A stretch of DNA of 64,000 bases from CAZRIE01 sp964600075. GTDB lineage: Bacteria > Bacteroidota > Bacteroidia > Flavobacteriales > Flavobacteriaceae. The notes below the pieces were generated by a model that worked only from the letters and a program-made list of their open reading frames with translations, was not told where the DNA came from and made no database searches. Shown in pieces: positions 63,666-64,000 of the stretch. Made by a program: the position numbers and the translations under genes. The DNA is taken from positions 1-64,000 of the forward strand of contig CAZRIE010000011.1 of the NCBI GenBank assembly GCA_964600075.1, given 5' to 3'. Each line of letters opens with the position of its first letter. Positions within the stretch are counted from its first letter, which is position 1.

Positions 63666-64000
63666 TTAATCTTTAAAATTTGGTAGTATTTGAGAAAGCA
63701 CCTTTTCTGTTTGTGTTACAGGAAGTTTGCATGAGCCGTGTTCACAGACATAGATTAATGTAGTGCCTTCTGAATATCTGTTTGTTAGAAGTGTTAGTTG
63801 GCTTTCTTTTGGGGTTCCTGAAAGAATGGTTTGAGGTAGGTATTTGGTGTACAGTTCCCTTCTCTTCTCGTCACACTTTTCACCGACTATGGCGATTTCG
63901 TAAAATGGTTGGTTTGTGTAAAGCGCTAATTGTAACCAGTTCGTATGACTTTGTGCATTTTTTTCAAAATCGTCTTGAACGTTCTTTAATTGTTGTAGCG
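63666..64000 (-). CDS. C-terminal part of a DUF255/thioredoxin-domain protein (partial)
   Basis: Open from the window edge (64000) to a stop at 63666-63668, about 110 codons. The visible end reads YEIAIVGEKC, then YTKYLPQTILSG and finally LIYVCEHGSCKLPVT. This is the usual C-terminal signature of YyaL/SSP411-type proteins (N-terminal thioredoxin domain DUF255 plus an epimerase-like alpha barrel), with its terminal CxxxxxC pair. The N-terminus and most of the protein lie outside. Function in bacteria is not settled. The MscS gene follows on the same strand but has its own promoter. Confidence 0.7.
   Translation of the reverse strand, partial: LQQLKNVQDDFEKNAQSHTNWLQLALYTNQPFYEIAIVGEKCDEKRRELYTKYLPQTILSGTPKESQLTLLTNRYSEGTTLIYVCEHGSCKLPVTQTEKVLSQILPNFKD

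Overview
The window looks like a piece of a marine Flavobacteriaceae (Bacteroidota) chromosome, close to the Zobellia/Maribacter type. The evidence is: promoters of the form TTG-N17-22-TAnnTTTG with no reliance on Shine-Dalgarno sites; a giant SprA gliding / type IX secretion protein; an alternative complex III (Act) operon joined to cytochrome oxidase genes; the order rimP-nusA-infB without ylxR; DUF2807 and TonB-type envelope proteins; and the maeB-ruvA-sprA-gcvH block. There are three 100-base runs of N (2880-2979, 8707-8806, 19534-19633). Two of them break real genes (infB and actF) into apparent frameshifts that are assembly artefacts.

Layout. 0.06-4.4 kb, minus strand: a sugar-acid set of GntP permease, glucarate dehydratase-like enolase and a Tat/lipoprotein mannonate dehydratase-like protein. 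4.7-6.2 kb: cation/proton antiporter. 6.3-11.2 kb: rimP-nusA-infB behind a clear promoter and a terminator-like leader hairpin. 11.3-11.7 kb: SPOR-domain protein. 11.8-23.7 kb: actABCDEF-coxB-coxA, a quinol-to-oxygen electron chain in one transcription unit ending in a strong terminator. 23.9-28.8 kb: DUF2807 protein, acyl-CoA oxidase-type dehydrogenase, PEP carboxykinase. 29-32.4 kb: ruvB, cytochrome P450 and queG. 32.6-34 kb: sugar MFS carrier with a LacI-type operator candidate. 34-46.2 kb: maeB, ruvA, sprA, gcvH, a VanZ-like protein and TonB. 46.3-52 kb: second respiratory block (ctaB, two subunit III genes, subunit IV, a cysteine-free thioredoxin-like protein, SCO, DUF420 and a small CxxC membrane protein), which supplies the remaining oxidase subunits and assembly factors. 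52.1-62 kb: a MacAB-TolC-like export locus with duplicated permease pairs and adaptors around a single ATPase. 62-64 kb: tsaB, a MscS channel and the 3' end of a DUF255-type thioredoxin-domain gene.

How it works together: ActA-F oxidises menaquinol and passes electrons through c-type hemes to the CuA site of CoxB and on to CoxA. The 46-52 kb block makes heme O, supplies subunits III and IV and delivers copper. The rest is core metabolism, translation and DNA repair, plus envelope export. No tRNA, rRNA, CRISPR array, insertion sequence or phage was seen. No clearly novel system was found. The best leads are the attenuator-like leader of the nusA operon, the A-B-adaptor duplication in the ABC locus, the helix-hairpin-helix tail on ActC, the tandem array in infB and the candidate operators beside the sugar transporters.
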